From Bacteroidota bacterium (lineage in GTDB: Bacteria; Pseudomonadota; Alphaproteobacteria; Puniceispirillales; Puniceispirillaceae), in assembly GCA_009936825.1 (NCBI GenBank), contig JAACDV010000158.1, positions 1 to 8,057 of the forward strand: a stretch of DNA of 8,057 nt. The letters run 5' to 3'. The translations under genes were made by a program, and so were the position numbers. Below the pieces are notes generated by a model. The model did not search any database. It was not told the DNA's origin and saw nothing but the letters and a program-made list of their open reading frames with translations. The first letter of the stretch is position 1, and the number at the start of each line of letters is the position of its first letter. This document shows positions 6,490 to 8,057 of the stretch, piece by piece.

Positions 6490-6548
6490 GCAGAAACTGG
6501 CCTTTGCAGAAACTGGCCTTTGCGGAAACTGGCCTTTGCGGAAACTGG
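6490..6548. repeat. 16-bp tandem repeat, about 3.7 copies
   Basis: The unit GCRGAAACTGGCCTTT occurs at 6490-6505, 6506-6521 and 6522-6537, with 11 bases of a fourth copy at 6538-6548. Copies 1-2 carry A and copies 3-4 carry G at the third base; otherwise they are identical. Each full unit contains the self-complementary GGCC, so neighbouring units can pair. It fills most of the gap between the convergent SOUL and EamA genes and touches neither. The 16-bp period rules out a coding expansion kept in frame. Confidence 0.95.
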
Positions 6549-6559
6549 ATGCCCCCCTA

Positions 6560-7492
6560 TTAGCTATGAGGGTCATTTATCAGGGCGTTGGCAAGACAAA
6601 CCGCGACGATAACGGCGATGCCAACACAGGTTATAAAATCCAAAATTTCGCCAAACACAAAAGTTCCAATCAAGGCGGCGCTGGCAATTTCCAGATAACT
6701 CGCCGGCGCAATTTTTACAGCCGGGGCAAGGCGGGCGGCGCTGATCATCATCGTTGAGGAAACTGTGCCGATCGCCGCTGCCAAAACTGGCGGTAAAAGA
6801 AACAGCACCGGGTCCCAGACGATGGCCGGAATTGTGCCCTCACCTGCACCCAGAACGACTAAATAAAGCCCGCCAAACAAAATAGTGGCAATGGCGCCAT
6901 CCTGACATAGCAATTGGAAGTGTGATTGCGCGCCGCCTAGCTTTCTTGTCAGGATGATATAAAGGCCGAATAGCGCCGCCGAAATCACCGGCATAAGGTT
7001 TGTGAGTGCGTTTGCGTCCAGTTGCGATGGCCGGATAATCAATAAAACACCGCCAGTTGCGATGGCAACGAAAACAATATGTATGGGGCGGATGGCCTCA
7101 TTCAGCAGAAGCTTTGCGAACAGCAAGCAAAACAGGCTCTGCATCGTGAACAAGGTCACGGCTACAGCGATGGGAACATAGCGCAAGCTGATAAAGAATA
7201 ACCCAAGCGAGCAGGCCAACGCCAACGACCGGGATAAATGAAGGCCGGTCATCGCGGAAAAGGGGTTTCGACGCGCCGGGTTCCCAGTGAGGAAAAGCGC
7301 CGCCATACCGATGACGAATTGCGCCAGAAAATAGACCGCAATGGCCAGCAATGCCGGAACGCGTTCATCTTGGGCTTTGATGAAGCTATCTTTAACCGGG
7401 AAAACTATTGCGGCCAACGCCATGCAACCCATACCAAGAAGATGCTGGCGCAGTTCTTCATTAGGATTCTGGTCTGGCGTGCCGTTCGACAT
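6560..7492 (-). CDS. DMT-superfamily (EamA) transporter
   Basis: This 310-residue protein has about ten transmembrane helices in two homologous halves (about 18-152 and 165-305), the standard EamA arrangement. Family features include a basic loop after helix 2 (residues about 71-76), a helix with SLGLFFISLRYVPIAVAVTLF, the LLNEAIRP element closing the first half, and the LEIASAALIGTFVFGEILD element in the second. EamA proteins export or exchange small metabolites across the inner membrane, and substrate cannot be told from sequence. No strong ribosome-binding site precedes the ATG at 7492, so the exact start is less secure than the frame. The stop faces the SOUL stop across an 86-bp gap that holds the tandem repeat. 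On the other side it is divergent from a small membrane protein gene. Confidence 0.9.
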   Translation of the reverse strand: MSNGTPDQNPNEELRQHLLGMGCMALAAIVFPVKDSFIKAQDERVPALLAIAVYFLAQFVIGMAALFLTGNPARRNPFSAMTGLHLSRSLALACSLGLFFISLRYVPIAVAVTLFTMQSLFCLLFAKLLLNEAIRPIHIVFVAIATGGVLLIIRPSQLDANALTNLMPVISAALFGLYIILTRKLGGAQSHFQLLCQDGAIATILFGGLYLVVLGAGEGTIPAIVWDPVLFLLPPVLAAAIGTVSSTMMISAARLAPAVKIAPASYLEIASAALIGTFVFGEILDFITCVGIAVIVAVCLANALINDPHS

Positions 7493-7540
7493 GCGGCAAT
7501 CTAGACACTGTTAACCTTCAGGCACTAGCAAAGGCGCAGA

Positions 7541-7571
7541 GCATACAGGTTGTGCATACAGGTTGTGCATA
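7541..7571. repeat. 13-bp direct repeat, about 2.4 copies
   Basis: GCATACAGGTTGT occurs at 7541-7553 and 7554-7566 without mismatch, and the first five bases recur at 7567-7571. The third partial copy runs straight into a TATAAT box. It lies in the divergent gap between the EamA gene and the small membrane protein gene. Confidence 0.9.
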
Positions 7572-7575
7572 TAAT
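7547..7575 (+). promoter_or_regulatory. Candidate sigma-70 promoter for the small membrane protein gene
   Basis: A perfect TATAAT lies at 7570-7575. Seventeen bases upstream the hexamer is AGGTTG (7547-7552), a poor -35; TTGTGC at 7550-7555 is better but only 14 bp away. A start near 7582 would give a leader of about 47 nt to the ATG at 7629. The direct repeats occupy the -35 region, so an activator may be involved. Confidence 0.4.
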
Positions 7576-7628
7576 TTGGTGTGGTTGGGGATGTTGCAAA
7601 AAAACCCGCATGGTGGTACGGATTTTTG

Positions 7629-8030
7629 ATGAAATCTCGCATCTTGGCTAATTTTTTCATCGGCACGTTGTCGCTCTGGGCGGTTTATACAATCGTGTCC
7701 TCTTTATTAGGTATTAATATTTACTTTCCTTTTATCGTGGCAGAGGATCAAACCATCCCCTTCCATCGATTACAAACGGTCCGTCTAGCGATTTTGGCAA
7801 CATTTGCATTTTATGGTGCCATGCATTTTTTCAAAGGAAGCGAGGAAGTATATCCAATCCACTTTTTGAAAATATATATCGTCATGCTGTGTTTGATAAG
7901 CCCCGTCCTCATTATAAAGGCAAAAGCCGAATGGACCGAATTTATCGTTGTCTTCTTTTTTTTCTGGGTTGCCGCAACGCTGCACTTCGCCACCGGACGA
8001 AAGGTAAGGCGCTACTTCTCCAAGAAATAG
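7629..8030 (+). CDS. Small four-helix integral membrane protein of unknown function
   Basis: I do not recognise this 133-residue protein. It has four clear hydrophobic segments (about 6-28, 48-66, 76-95 and 100-118), a basic start (MKSR) and a basic tail (GRKVRRYFSKK), which predicts an inner-membrane protein with both ends in the cytoplasm. A longer frame opens at a GTG at 7581, but that codon has no ribosome-binding site and sits at the expected transcription start of the TATAAT box. The ATG at 7629 is therefore preferred, though its own GGA site is weak. Codon use and length fit a real gene. Six Ts follow the stop, preceded by only a four-base stem, so a terminator is doubtful. Nothing nearby suggests a function. 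Confidence 0.7.
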   Translation: MKSRILANFFIGTLSLWAVYTIVSSLLGINIYFPFIVAEDQTIPFHRLQTVRLAILATFAFYGAMHFFKGSEEVYPIHFLKIYIVMLCLISPVLIIKAKAEWTEFIVVFFFFWVAATLHFATGRKVRRYFSKK

Positions 8031-8057
8031 TTTTTTGCCGTAACGCGGGTCCTTTGA

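Noticed and set aside
7581..7628. GTG start giving a 149-residue form of the small membrane protein.
   Set aside because: No ribosome-binding site, and the codon coincides with the expected transcription start of the TATAAT promoter.
8013..8036. Terminator after the small membrane protein gene.
   Set aside because: Only a four-base TTCT/AGAA stem precedes six Ts, too weak to call.

Overview
The window reads as a dense stretch of proteobacterial chromosome of moderate GC content, most likely alphaproteobacterial. That placement is an inference. It rests on the HAD-like protein, whose altered active-site loop I associate with alphaproteobacteria, on the SOUL, EamA and GAF gene mix, and on RpoH-like and CueR-like promoter forms. 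I see no mobile element, CRISPR array, rRNA or tRNA, and no gene-free stretch longer than 300 bases. The longest gap is about 170 bases.

Layout. (1) Positions 1-1727 hold a copper module. On the minus strand, in transcription order, are a DUF4396 membrane protein, periplasmic CopC and the N-terminal part of CopD, which runs off the left edge. The MerR-family copper sensor CueR is divergent on the plus strand. A CueR-type promoter with a 19-bp spacer sits between them, in the same register as the E. coli copA promoter. (2) Positions 1716-2366 hold a HAD-fold protein on the minus strand. It converges on cueR with a 12-bp overlap and has lost both catalytic aspartates of motif I. (3) Positions 2498-4363 encode the chaperone HtpG on the minus strand, with a candidate heat-shock (RpoH) promoter. 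(4) Positions 4451-5671 hold a two-gene minus-strand unit: a GAF-domain protein with a possible winged-helix tail, then a 107-residue unknown protein 6 bp downstream. A perfect 14-bp dyad lies in its promoter region. (5) Positions 5844-6473 encode an exported SOUL-family haem-binding protein on the plus strand. (6) Positions 6490-6548 hold a 16-bp tandem repeat in the convergent gap. (7) Positions 6560-7492 encode a DMT/EamA transporter on the minus strand. (8) Positions 7629-8030 encode a four-helix membrane protein on the plus strand, preceded by a 13-bp direct repeat that runs into a TATAAT box.

The copper genes form the one clear functional unit. CueR senses cytoplasmic Cu(I) and would activate the DUF4396-copC-copD operon. 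CopC binds Cu(II) in the periplasm and CopD sits in the inner membrane. What DUF4396 contributes is not established. HtpG, the SOUL protein and the GAF pair could all be called stress-related, but the sequence shows no regulatory link among them. The least described parts are the DUF4396-CopC-CopD combination, the HAD protein without its nucleophile, the GAF/107-residue pair with its operator-like dyad, and the two short tandem repeats.
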